Assembly: GCA_963701205.1 (NCBI GenBank)
Contig: OY969575.1
Location: 1,240,001 to 1,304,000, forward strand
Reading direction: 5' to 3'
From: JALZKA01 sp963701205
Lineage (GTDB): Bacteria; Actinomycetota; Thermoleophilia; Solirubrobacterales; 70-9
DNA length: 64,000 nucleotides
Below, piece by piece: positions 36,474-46,416 of this stretch; positions within the stretch are counted from its first letter, which is position 1; every line of letters begins with the position of its first letter. A program made the position numbers and the translations under genes. Under the pieces are notes generated by a model. It had not been told where the DNA came from, did no database searches, and saw nothing but the letters and a program-made list of their open reading frames with translations.

Positions 36474-37679
36474 TCAGGCGGCGGCGGGCTTGTAGACCGT
36501 GACGACCGCGGCGCCGCCGAGACCGATGTTGTGCTGAACCGCGACCTTCGCTCCTTCGACCTGACGCGCCTGGGCTTTGCTGCGTAGCTGCCAGGTCAGC
36601 TCGGCGCACTGCGCCAAACCGGTCGCCCCAAGCGGATGGCCCTTTGAGATCAGGCCTCCGGATGGGTTGACCACGGGTCCGTCGCCGCCGTATGTGGTGG
36701 CCTCCGCGTCAACCAGCTTATGACCCTCGCCCTCGGCGGCGAACCCGAGCGCCTCGTAGGTGATGAGCTCGTTGGCGCTGAAGCAATCGTGGAGCTCGCA
36801 CACGTCGGCGTCGGCGCCCGTGATTTCAGCCTCTTCGTATGCCCTGTGGGCGGCGGTCTTCGACATGTCGTAGCCGACGATCCTGATGCAATCCGTGTTG
36901 GCGTCGAAGCTGGTCGCGGTGTCGGTCACCATCGCCTGGCCGACGATCTCAACGGCCTGATCCCAGAGTCCATGCTCGTCAACGAAGCGCTCGGATGCGA
37001 CGATCGCGGCGCCGGAGCCGTCGGACGTTGGCGAACACTGCAGCTTGGTCAGCGGGTCGTGGATCATCTTGGCGTCCTTGATGTCCTGCAGCGAGTACTC
37101 GTCCTGGAACTGGGCGTACGGGTTGTTGACGGAGTGCTTGTGGTTCTTCCAGCCGATCCAGGCAAAGTGATCGGGGTTCGATCCGTACTTCTCCATGTGG
37201 TCGCGCCCGGCGTTGCCGAACATCTGGGGGGCCGGGGGGGAAGCCTCGGGGTCGCGAAGTTCAAACATGCGCATGACGTGCTTGTCCATCGGGTTGGTCC
37301 GGTCGGTGTACTTGGTGCCGAGCGATCCCTTCTCCATCTTCTCGAAGCCGATTGCGAGCGCGCACTCAGCGAGGCCGCCCTTGATGGCCTGGCGCGCCAT
37401 GTAGAGCGCCGACGATCCGGTCGAGCAGTTGTTGTTGACGTTCACCACCGGAATGCCGGTCAGGCCGAGCCCGTAGATCGCACGTTGACCGGACGTGGAT
37501 TCGCCGTAGCAGTAGCCGGCAAATGCCTGTTCAATCGATTCGTAGGGAACGCCGGCATCGGCGATCGCCATTTCCCCCGCCTCCTTGGCCCAGTCGGGGT
37601 AGTCCCCGTCCTTGGTGCCCGGCTTGTCGAACTTGGTCATGCCGACCCCGATCACGAACGCGCGGTTTCCATTTTTCAT
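36474..37679 (-). CDS. Thiolase-like acetyltransferase (lipid-transfer protein / SCP-x thiolase type)
   Basis: 401 residues from the ATG at 37679, chosen because TATCTT (minus strand) ends 7 nt upstream. Motifs: active Cys in VNVNNNCSTGSSALYMA, then CELHDCFSANELITYEALG, NPSGGLISKGHPLGATGLAQ with the catalytic His, and a C-terminal HNIGLGGAAVVTVYK (the final Cys of degradative thiolases is replaced, as in SCP-x). Members cleave branched or sterol-like 3-ketoacyl-CoAs. It is the first gene of a four-gene operon. Confidence 0.92.
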   Translation of the reverse strand: MKNGNRAFVIGVGMTKFDKPGTKDGDYPDWAKEAGEMAIADAGVPYESIEQAFAGYCYGESTSGQRAIYGLGLTGIPVVNVNNNCSTGSSALYMARQAIKGGLAECALAIGFEKMEKGSLGTKYTDRTNPMDKHVMRMFELRDPEASPPAPQMFGNAGRDHMEKYGSNPDHFAWIGWKNHKHSVNNPYAQFQDEYSLQDIKDAKMIHDPLTKLQCSPTSDGSGAAIVASERFVDEHGLWDQAVEIVGQAMVTDTATSFDANTDCIRIVGYDMSKTAAHRAYEEAEITGADADVCELHDCFSANELITYEALGFAAEGEGHKLVDAEATTYGGDGPVVNPSGGLISKGHPLGATGLAQCAELTWQLRSKAQARQVEGAKVAVQHNIGLGGAAVVTVYKPAAA

Positions 37680-37686
37680 GCGCACA

Positions 37687-37718
37687 AAGATACAGAACAG
37701 CCGTTCGGTTTGTTAGTC
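37687..37718. promoter_or_regulatory. Divergent thiolase/maoC promoters flanking a GAAC-N4-GTTC palindrome
   Basis: Minus-strand -10 TATCTT (37692-37687) drives the thiolase operon; plus-strand TAGTCT (37713-37718) could drive maoC. Between them lies GAACAGCCGTTC (37695-37706), a 4-bp-arm inverted repeat. The TetR gene downstream of maoC is the natural candidate to bind it. GAAC-N4-GTTC also matches the Gram-positive LexA box, so SOS control is an alternative. Confidence 0.45.
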
Positions 37719-37753
37719 TGGCTCGTCCTGTCCTTCTCTCATGGAGCGTCCCG

Positions 37754-38620
37754 ATGACCACCGAGACCGCACCGACCTTCAAGACCGACGCGATCGGCAT
37801 ACCCGGGGAGCCGGTCTCGTTCATCGTCGAGCGCGAGCGGGTCGCCGTGTATGCCGCTGCGACCAACGACCCGATCGCGGCTCATGCGGCCGGCGACATC
37901 GCGTCCCCCGTCTTCTCGATCGTTCCCGCGTTCCAGTCGGCGGCGCAGGCTTCCGTCGCGCTCATTCCCCCGGAGTTGATCGGCGCGATCCTCCACGGGG
38001 AGCAGGACTTCCACTTCCACAGGCCGATCGAGCCGGGGATGGTCCTCGAATCGGTCTCGACGCCGATCGGGATTCGCCAGCGCTCCTCGGGCGTCACTGT
38101 GGTCGTTCACTGCGAATCGCGGAACCAGTCCGGCGAGTTGGTGGGCGAGCAGTACATGACGTCGTTCGTGCGCGGTGCCAAGGGCGTGACCGACGTCGGC
38201 GAGGTGGCGCCTGAACACGCATTTCCGCCGGAGCTGGCCGCGGCGGAGCCGATCGCCCGGGTGGCGCAGACCTTCGACGGCGACCAGACCTACCGCTACT
38301 CGGAGGCCTCGGGCGATCCGATGCCGATTCACCTCGACGACGAGTTCGCAAAAAGCGTCGGCCTGCCGGGAATCATCATCCACGGGCTCTGTTCGATGGC
38401 CTTCGCCTCGGTAGCGCTGCTCGAGAGCGTTAGTGCGGACGACCCGACGCGTCTTAAGCGCCTCGCCGTGCGCTTCGCATCGATCGCGCTGCCCGAGCAG
38501 ACCATCACGACCCGGGTCTGGGACGCGGGCGAGCGCGGCGGCCGCCACGCCTACGCCTTCGCGACGGAGTCCGACGCCGGCGCCACCGTGATCAAGGACG
38601 GCTGGGCCGAGCTTGCCTAG
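37754..38620 (+). CDS. MaoC-like dehydratase / enoyl-CoA hydratase 2-type protein
   Basis: 288 residues from the ATG at 37754, with GGAG 7 nt upstream. Two hot-dog domains: an N-terminal one (about 10-140) and a C-terminal MaoC domain with the hydratase-2 pattern YSEASGDPMPIHLDDEFAKS and GLPGIIIHGLCSM, holding the catalytic Asp and His. It should hydrate enoyl-CoA in the (R) direction. It is divergent from the thiolase/ACAD operon and followed by a TetR regulator. Confidence 0.9.
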   Translation: MTTETAPTFKTDAIGIPGEPVSFIVERERVAVYAAATNDPIAAHAAGDIASPVFSIVPAFQSAAQASVALIPPELIGAILHGEQDFHFHRPIEPGMVLESVSTPIGIRQRSSGVTVVVHCESRNQSGELVGEQYMTSFVRGAKGVTDVGEVAPEHAFPPELAAAEPIARVAQTFDGDQTYRYSEASGDPMPIHLDDEFAKSVGLPGIIIHGLCSMAFASVALLESVSADDPTRLKRLAVRFASIALPEQTITTRVWDAGERGGRHAYAFATESDAGATVIKDGWAELA

Positions 38621-38653
38621 CCCCACCATCACCGACTGCGGGTTTTTGAGGGC

Positions 38654-39283
38654 ATGAGCCCCACAACCCCGCACTCGGTGTCGACGGGACCGCGGCGCAG
38701 CCAGTCGGAGCGGCGTGCCGACACCCGCGGCCGGTTGCTCGACGCGACGATCGAGAGCCTGATTGAGGTCGGCTACGCGGCCACCACGATCAGGGCGGTG
38801 GCGGAGCGGGCCGGCGTCTCGCAGGGGGCCCAATCCCACCACTTTCCCCACCGCGTGGACCTGGTGGCGAGCGCGTTTGAACATCTGGCGGCGCAGCGCA
38901 GCGAGGTCTACGCCGCTCGCGCCCGCGAGCTCGCCGGTGATCGCAGCACCCGCGTTCGGGCCCTGCTCGACATGCTCTGGGAGGACTTTTCGAGTCCCCT
39001 GTTCACGGTGGCGGCCAAGCTCTGGGTTGCCTCCGCTGAGGACGAGGAGTTGCGCAAGCGTTTGATCCCGGTTGAACGTCGGATCAACGCGGCCACGGTG
39101 AAGATCGCGGCCGAGGCCGCCGGTGAGGTTGCGACGGAACCCGGCTTCGAGCGCAAGCTGGCGATCGCGATGAACACGATCGCCGGGCTTGCCCTGGTGC
39201 GCGAGTTCGATCCGTCGGGCCGTGCCCGTCGGGGCAATCCATGGGCATACCACCGCGATGCCCTGGAGCGCATGCTGATCTGA
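38654..39283 (+). CDS. TetR-family transcriptional regulator
   Basis: 209 residues. The N-terminal helix-turn-helix spans about 22-70: RADTRGRLLDATIESLIEVG then TTIRAVAERAGVSQGAQSHHF. The remainder is a helical ligand domain. It starts 33 bp after maoC and so is likely co-transcribed. By position it probably represses the divergent thiolase/maoC promoters and senses an acyl-CoA or related molecule; this is inference. Confidence 0.9.
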   Translation: MSPTTPHSVSTGPRRSQSERRADTRGRLLDATIESLIEVGYAATTIRAVAERAGVSQGAQSHHFPHRVDLVASAFEHLAAQRSEVYAARARELAGDRSTRVRALLDMLWEDFSSPLFTVAAKLWVASAEDEELRKRLIPVERRINAATVKIAAEAAGEVATEPGFERKLAIAMNTIAGLALVREFDPSGRARRGNPWAYHRDALERMLI

Positions 39284-39306
39284 CCCGGTCAGCGGAGCCA
39301 AACGGG

Positions 39307-39312
39307 CATACT
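39307..39312 (+). promoter_or_regulatory. -10 box of the secreted-repeat gene, leaderless type
   Basis: CATACT ends 6 nt before the ATG at 39319. Confidence 0.4.
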
Positions 39313-39318
39313 GGTTTC

Positions 39319-39858
39319 ATGGTGCGACGAGCAATCCCGCTGGTCGGTTTCGCGCTTGTGGTCTGCGCCACGGCGATCGCGGTGGCTTCGGACACCGGCG
39401 AATCCGGCAAACCAGGTGCGATCGCGGTGGCCCCGGCGTCTGACCCCGGCGATCGGGCGGCGACCCGCGCACGGCAGATACCGCGGCGCGCGATCCTGCG
39501 ACTGCAGTCCTCGCAGTCCTCACAGCTCGGCGACGTGATCTTCGAGAAGCGCAGCGGTCTGGTCGCCTACATCTTCACCCGCGATGCCCGCCGCAACTCG
39601 AACTGCACCGGCGAATGCGCCCGGGCGTGGCCCCCGATCAAGACCAAGCGCCGGCCCAAGGCCGGACGTGGCTTAAAGCAGCGCCACGTCGGGATGATCA
39701 AGCGACAAAGCGGCGCCAGGATGGCCACGTACAAGGGCCAGCCCCTCTACTTCTACCACGACGACCCGCCCGGTCAGATCCTCTGTCACAACGTGTTCCA
39801 GTTTGGCGGTACTTGGTATGCCGTCGCACGATCAGGCGCACCGGCACCAACGAACTGA
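39319..39858 (+). CDS. Secreted protein with COG4315-type repeats
   Basis: 179 residues. Signal peptide MVRRAIPLVGFALVVCATAIAVAS. The mature part has two copies of the secreted-repeat pattern: GLVAYIFTRDARRNSNCTGECARAWPP (in two stretches: Y-x-F-x-x-D, then C-TGEC-A-x-x-WPP) and the second PLYFYHDDPPGQILCHN. This is the Yx(F/W/Y)xxD lipoprotein-repeat family of unknown role, common in soil actinobacteria. No lipobox is evident, so it is probably released or loosely attached. Confidence 0.85.
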   Translation: MVRRAIPLVGFALVVCATAIAVASDTGESGKPGAIAVAPASDPGDRAATRARQIPRRAILRLQSSQSSQLGDVIFEKRSGLVAYIFTRDARRNSNCTGECARAWPPIKTKRRPKAGRGLKQRHVGMIKRQSGARMATYKGQPLYFYHDDPPGQILCHNVFQFGGTWYAVARSGAPAPTN

Positions 39859-39859
39859 T

Positions 39860-39882
39860 CAAAAACCCTGCGAAGCGCTTCA
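39860..39882 (-). terminator. Possible minus-strand terminator after the SnoaL-like gene
   Basis: On the minus strand the sequence reads CTGAAGCGCTTCGCAG followed by GGTTTTTGATC. The stem is imperfect (one bulge) and overlaps the SnoaL-like gene end, but the run of five T is unusual in this GC-rich DNA. Confidence 0.3.
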
Positions 39883-40272
39883 GCCGGAGTCCGGACGCCA
39901 GTTCGGGCGGTGGGTCCGGATCTTGGCGATGCGCTCGCCGCTGAAGCTGTGCCGGTGCAAAGCCTCGATCGCCCCCGGCTCACCGGTCCGCCGCAGCGTG
40001 CCTGCCAGGGTCAGCTCGACCAGGACGTCGGCGCCGTCAGCGCGCATGACCCGGATCTCTGCCCTGCTGTCGGCAACCATTGCCCTGATTCCGACGAAGA
40101 AGTCGCGGGCCTGGTTAAGCCCCTGCCAGTGCTCCGCCACGACGCCGGTTTCGTCAATGGCCATGATCTCGATCGCACGGTCGAGCGTCTCAACCTGGGC
40201 CTCGATGTCGTGCGCGTTGTAGGCCTCGTAGTGGCGCCGGACCAGTTCGAGTCTTGACTGCTCGTCGGGCAC
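39880..40272 (-). CDS. SnoaL-like (NTF2-fold) protein
   Basis: 130 residues from a GTG. LELVRRHYEAYNAHDIEAQ at the start, IMAIDETGVVAEHWQGLNQARDFF, then MRADGADVLVELTLAGTLRRTG and a closing IAKIRTHRPNWRPD, typical of SnoaL-like proteins. It is not closely similar by eye to the other SnoaL-like protein at 20804. It lies 48 bp after the nuoI stop on the same strand and could be read from the nuoA-I operon. Confidence 0.82.
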   Translation of the reverse strand: MPDEQSRLELVRRHYEAYNAHDIEAQVETLDRAIEIMAIDETGVVAEHWQGLNQARDFFVGIRAMVADSRAEIRVMRADGADVLVELTLAGTLRRTGEPGAIEALHRHSFSGERIAKIRTHRPNWRPDSG

Positions 40273-40320
40273 CGTAGGGGAGAACCTACTCGCGCAGGCG
40301 GGCGGCCCCGGCGTTCCGGC

Positions 40321-40866
40321 TTACTCCCCGGGCTTGCGAAGGGGCGTGCGCTCGATTGGCTCGGCAAGCAGCATCTCCTTGGTAAAGATCAGGTCGCTGC
40401 GGTTGTAGTCGGCCATCTCGTAGTCATGACCCATGGTGATCGCGTCGAACGGGCAAGCGACCTCGCAGTATCCGCAGAAGATGCAGCGGGCCAAGTTGAT
40501 CTCGTACGTCGCGGCGTAGCGCTCACCGGCCGAGACGCGGTCGGCGGGGTCGTTTTCAGCAGCGACGACGCGAATGCAGTCGGCTGGACAGGCGGCGGCG
40601 CAAAGCGAGCAGCCGACGCACTTCTCAAGGTGGGTGTCCTCGAAGCGGTGCAGCTTGTGTCGCCCGCGAAAGCGGGGATAGACGGGCGTCTTTTCCTCCG
40701 GGTATTGAACGGTGACAGGCCCCTCGATCAGCCGCGCCATGGTCGTCTTCAGACCGCGGAGCGTCTCGCCGAAGACGCGGTACGCGCCCTTGGCGCCACC
40801 CGGTTCCGGACCGCGCTGAACCGCGATAACAGAGTCATCCTTCAAATACGGGAACTCTTCGCTCAC
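40321..40866 (-). CDS. nuoI: NADH-quinone oxidoreductase subunit I
   Basis: 181 residues from the GTG at 40866 (SEEFPYLKDDS...), with GAGG 6 nt upstream; the longer frame upstream shows no conserved sequence. Two ferredoxin-type sites: CVGCSLCAAACPADC and CIFCGYCEVACPFDAI carry clusters N6a and N6b. The fold GRHKLHRFEDTHLEKC is typical. A 121-bp gap with a small hairpin separates it from nuoH, the only large gap in the nuoA-I operon. Confidence 0.96.
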   Translation of the reverse strand: MSEEFPYLKDDSVIAVQRGPEPGGAKGAYRVFGETLRGLKTTMARLIEGPVTVQYPEEKTPVYPRFRGRHKLHRFEDTHLEKCVGCSLCAAACPADCIRVVAAENDPADRVSAGERYAATYEINLARCIFCGYCEVACPFDAITMGHDYEMADYNRSDLIFTKEMLLAEPIERTPLRKPGE

Positions 40867-40884
40867 GAATACCTCGCTCGAACA

Positions 40885-40899
40885 AGGGACGAAGTCCCT
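40885..40899 (-). promoter_or_regulatory. Short hairpin between nuoH and nuoI
   Basis: AGGGAC-(3 nt)-GTCCCT forms a perfect 6-bp stem with a UUC loop in the minus-strand RNA, 18 nt before the nuoI start. It could stabilise or process the mRNA between nuoH and nuoI. There is no T-run, so it is not an obvious terminator. Confidence 0.35.
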
Positions 40900-40987
40900 A
40901 TCGGACGGGCTACGACCTGCCTCCCGGCAACGAGCCCTGACCCGACAAGAGCGGACGCGAAGCGGGGCATCTTGGCGGTGTGGTTTC

Positions 40988-41989
40988 TCACGTTGCGACG
41001 ACAAGGATCGCAGTTACAAGCACGTTGAGCGTGGTGAGGGGGAGAAGGACCTTCCAGCCCAGGCTCATCAGCTGGTCGTAGCGGACCCTGGGCAAGGTCG
41101 CCCGAATCCAAAAGAAGACGAACATCAGGCTGAGGATCTTGAGGATCATCCAGACCGGGTCAAGGATCGGCGGCCCCGGACCCATCCAGCCGCCGAGGAA
41201 GAATGTCGCGGCGATTCCGGAGACGACGAACATCTCGATGTACTCGGCCATCATGAACGTGCCCCAGCGCATCCCGCCGTACTCCGTTTGGTAGCCCGCC
41301 ACCAACTCGGCGTCGGCCTCGGGCAGGTCGAAGGGCGCCCGGCTCGTCTCGGCGAAACCGGCAACCATGAAGCAGAGGAAGGCCACGAACTGGGGCAGGA
41401 TGTACCAAACCGACTCCTGGGCGTGGACGATCTCCGTTAGCGAGAGCGACCCGGCCATCATCACCACCCCGAGCAGTGCCAGGCCCATGGAGATCTCGTA
41501 CGAGATCAGCTGCGCGGCTGAACGCATCGCGCCCAAAAACGAGTACTTCGAACCCGATGCCCAGCCGCCCAGGACGAGGCCGTAGAAGGAGAGCCCGCCG
41601 AAGGCAAAGAAGAACAGGACGCCGATCGAGACGTCGATCCCATAGAGGCCGACGCCGTCGCGAACGTCGCCGAAGGGCAGGATGGCGATCGTCGTGACGG
41701 CGCTGAAGACGACGATCATCGGCGCCACGGCCCAGAGGAAGCCCGTCGCGTTATCGGGCTTGTAGGGCTCCTTGCCGATCAGCTTGACCGCGTCGGCCAG
41801 GGGTTGCATCATCCCGAGCGGGCCCACACGGTTCGGCCCGTAGCGCGCCTGAAAGCGGCCCAGCACCTTGCGCTCGACCACGGTCAGGAGCGGCACGATC
41901 GCGAAGATCACCGCGAAGATGATCAGCGACTTGACGATCAAGAGCCAGGTTGCTTCGGCAAAGCCGACTTCGGCGAGCGGCAGGCTCAT
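40988..41989 (-). CDS. nuoH: NADH-quinone oxidoreductase subunit H
   Basis: 333 residues with eight membrane segments. Conserved TVVERKVLGRFQARYGPNRVGP lies in two adjoining blocks near residue 36, then PLADAVKLIGKEP, and the acidic loop ETSRAPFDLPEADAELVAGY near the quinone site. It joins the peripheral and membrane arms. Its ATG overlaps the nuoG stop (ATGA, 41986-41989). Confidence 0.97.
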   Translation of the reverse strand: MSLPLAEVGFAEATWLLIVKSLIIFAVIFAIVPLLTVVERKVLGRFQARYGPNRVGPLGMMQPLADAVKLIGKEPYKPDNATGFLWAVAPMIVVFSAVTTIAILPFGDVRDGVGLYGIDVSIGVLFFFAFGGLSFYGLVLGGWASGSKYSFLGAMRSAAQLISYEISMGLALLGVVMMAGSLSLTEIVHAQESVWYILPQFVAFLCFMVAGFAETSRAPFDLPEADAELVAGYQTEYGGMRWGTFMMAEYIEMFVVSGIAATFFLGGWMGPGPPILDPVWMILKILSLMFVFFWIRATLPRVRYDQLMSLGWKVLLPLTTLNVLVTAILVVAT

Positions 41990-44489
41990 GACGGCTCCGT
42001 CTTCGCGATTTCAACGGCCGTCGCGCCAGCCAGCCGGTTGGCGCCGTCGCTGGTCAAGCCTTCGATCAAAAAGCCCGCGCCGGGCCGGATTCGGGCACGA
42101 ATGGCAACCCGGGCCGAAACGGAGTGGCCGTTCGAGCGAACCGTGACATCGTCGCCCGAGGCGACTCCCAGACGCTCGGCGTCGGCCAGCGAAAGCTCCA
42201 GCGTTTGCGCGGGCATAAGGAAGCGCAGCGCCGGCGAGTGCTCCGTCACCTCGGATGCCCAGAGGTCGCGGTAGGAACCAAGGATGACTCCGCCTGCGGG
42301 GGGTGCTGCTTCGGGCGCGGAGGGTTGATCTGCCTGGGCTGGGGACGAAGACCCGGTAGTCGCGACTTGACCTGCCTCCCCAATGGCATCCGGTTCCACC
42401 GAGAACGTGGGCGAAGCCGAGGCTTCCGACGACGCCATTTCGTCTTGCCAGCGAACGCCTGAGCCGCCGATCTTTTCGTGGGTCAACCCGCCGTAGAAAG
42501 GTACGTCCGCCGTCAGCGCATCGAGGGCCTCCGCGGCCGAGTCGATTCCCGTCTCGTGCCCGAGGCGGGCGGCGAGTTCAGCGAGCCACTGCCAGCCGTG
42601 GCGCGTTTCGCCCGGATGCGGCACGCTGGGCCGGACGCGCTGCAGGCGCCCATCGGGGTGGGTGACCGTGCCCTCTTTTTCGGCGTGCGTCTCGGCTGGC
42701 AGGAAGACGTCGGCATGCGCGGACGCCGCGTTTTGAAACATGCCAACTTGAGCGACGAAGTCCGCCGCCGACAACGCCTCATCCCAGCCTTCGGGGTCAT
42801 CCAGATCGCGCTCGGGATCGACGTCCCAAAAAACGACCGCTTCGATCTCGCCGCTGGCAACGCCGTCCTTGATCTGCTGCGCGTCGAGGCCGTCGGCGGC
42901 GCTTGCGAGGCCCGGGCCGATCCCCGGCAGGCAGCCAACCTCGCGCAGGCCTCGGGCGTTGGCGAAGTCCGGCACCTCAAGCAGCCCTGCTCCAGCGTCG
43001 CGCAGACGCAACGCCTGGGCACACGCCGCGAGGCGCTGCAGCGCCAAATCGCCGTTGGGTCCGTGGCCGACGCGCTCACCGTAGATCACGACGGTTGACC
43101 CAGGCCGCAGCTCGCCGGCGATTCGCTCGACTTCCTCACTACGACCGCCGCCCGAACTGGCGAGTTCGGCGGCGAGGTCATCAAGGAAGGTCGCGGCGCC
43201 GCCGGGTGGGTAGCGCAACGTCTCTTCGGCGCCGCCGTCGAGCGCGGTCGGACGCTCCGATGCGACGACGACCCGCACGCCGCTGCGGCGCATCACCTTG
43301 CGCAGGCGCAGATCAAGGCTTGGCATGGCGTGCAATGGATCGACGCCGACGACAAGGATCGAGTCAGCGGTGTCGATATCCGTCATTGCCGCGCCAAGCT
43401 CAGGTTCGGAGAGCGCCAGCGCCGTCGCGCGGGTGATTCGCCGGCCTGCCCGCGCGTCAACCGATCCCGAACCGAGCGCCTGGCGCGCGATCCGCTGCAG
43501 CAGGTAGCCCTCCTCGTTTGACGCTTGCGATCCGATCACGAATGCAGACTTGGGGCCGGCTGCGGCGAGACCCGTCTGCAGCCGATCCAGCGCTTCGGCC
43601 CAACTGGCATCCGCAAGCCCGTCCTCGCCGCGGACCATCGGCGCAGTCACGCGGTCGGGGGAGTGGAACGCCTGGAAGCCGAACCGGCCGCGGTCGCAAA
43701 GCCAGCCGTCATCAACCGCCTCGTTGTCGCGGGCAAGGACCCGGGCGACCCGCTCGTCACGGACCGTGAACTTGACGTTGCACTGAGACGGACACGCGGT
43801 GCAAACGGAGCCTGCGTCCTCGATGTCCCACGGCCGGGCGCGGAAGCGGTAGGCCTCGCTCGTCAGCGCCCCAACGGGGCAGAGTTCGATGATGTTGCCG
43901 TGAAACGGGGCGATGTAGGGGCGGTCGTCAAACGTCCCAACGTATGAGCGGGATCCGCGGTCCAAGAGCTGCAGCTGTTCGTCTTCGGCGACCTCTTGGC
44001 TGAAGCGAACGCAGCGATAGCAAAGGATGCAGCGCTCGCGGTCGATACGCACCAGCGGACTTAGCGGAACCGGCTTTTGGAAGTGGCGCTTGGCGTCCGT
44101 GACTCGGCTCTTGCCCTCACCCCAGCCCATGGCGATGTCCTGAAGCGGGCACTCGCCGCCCTTGTCGCAGACAGGACAGTCGAGCGGATGATTGACCAGC
44201 AAAAACTCGACGACCGCGTTCTGGGCTTCCTTGACCCGGCCGGTCTGGGTGTAGACGACCATGCCGTCACGTACCGGGGTCGAACAGGCGGTCTGGAGCT
44301 TTGGGATGCCCTCGACCTCAACCAGGCACATCCGGCAGGCGCCGACGGGGGCACCGAGCTTGGGCTCGTAACAGAAGACCGGGATCTCGACGTCGCCACC
44401 CTTCGCGGCGTCGGCGAGCATCGCGCCCTCGGTGGTCTCGACCTCCAGGCCGTCCACGACGATCGTGATCGCGGGCCTGGCCCCGGGGC

Positions 44490-44493
<4 letters not shown>
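41986..44493 (-). CDS. nuoG: NADH-quinone oxidoreductase subunit G
   Basis: 835 residues from the ATG at 44493, which overlaps the nuoF stop. The first ~230 residues carry the Cys sets for clusters N1b, N5 and N4: CYEPKLGAPVGACRMC, HPLDCPVCDKGGEC and CILCYRCVRFSQEV plus the later ELCPVGAL. A molybdopterin-oxidoreductase-like domain follows with CTACPSQC and WLCDRGRF, so the extra N7 cluster ligands are present. The C-terminal ~110 residues resemble the molydop-binding barrel. Around 690-735 there is a Ser/Ala/Pro-rich linker. Confidence 0.96.
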
Positions 44494-45750
<1,257 letters not shown>

Positions 45751-45758
<8 letters not shown>

Positions 45759-46416
45759 TGGGTGCCTCCGCGCCACCGGCGAGCTTGCGCTTCAGGATGT
45801 TCTTTTCCGGGACCGGTTCGCGCCCGCCGCGAAGCGCCTCGACGATCGTGGCGGCATCGCCCGGCTCGAGCGGCCCGTAGTAGTCCTCGTCGATCGAGAC
45901 CATCGGCGCGATGTCACAGGCGCCGAGGCACTCAAACCCCTTGATGAAGACCTTGCCGTCCGGGGAATTCGCGCCGTCATGTGACGCGTGGTCATGATCG
46001 GCACCAGAGGCGTCGCAGAACTCCTTGAGGACGTCGTCAGCGCCGCGCATCCAGCAGGAGATGTTGTGGCAGACGAGGATCCGGTGCGGCGCCGTCGGCT
46101 CAAGCCGGAACAGGTCGTAAAAGCTCGCCACCGATTGCAGGTACGCGGGCGTAAGCCCCATGACGGCAGCGGCCTGCTGAATCCCCTCAGGCGTGCACCA
46201 GCCGTAGTGCCGCTGCACGGCCCACAGCGCGGGAATCGAGGCCGAGCGGACTTCCGGGTAGCGGCCCATCGCGTCCTCGATTTGGGCCTTGAGGTCGTCG
46301 GGAACGTCAACCTCGTGCAGCTCGGGCACCTGCTGCGCGTCCTGCGGTCGCATCGAGTCGATCAACTCGCCCCGCTCCTGGGCGCTCAACAGGTCGGTTG
46401 GCCTGATTTCCGTCAT
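45751..46416 (-). CDS. nuoE: NADH-quinone oxidoreductase subunit E
   Basis: 221 residues. Helical N-terminal part with AQIEDAMGRYPEVRSASIPALW (two blocks), then the thioredoxin-like [2Fe-2S] domain. Cluster N1a ligands: CHNISC (C-x4-C) and CLGACD. Between these pairs sits a longer than usual Asp/His-rich insert (ASGADHDHASHDGANSPDG). The C-terminus extends ~45 residues past the fold. The ATG overlaps the nuoD stop by 4 bp. Confidence 0.95.

Noticed and set aside
37739..39301. 520-codon minus-strand frame
   Set aside because: Antisense to maoC and tetR, which both have strong family motifs.
33164..40272. Genomic island inserted in the nuo operon
   Set aside because: No integrase, tRNA or repeats at the edges, and base composition and promoter style look like the surroundings; an old rearrangement fits better than recent transfer.
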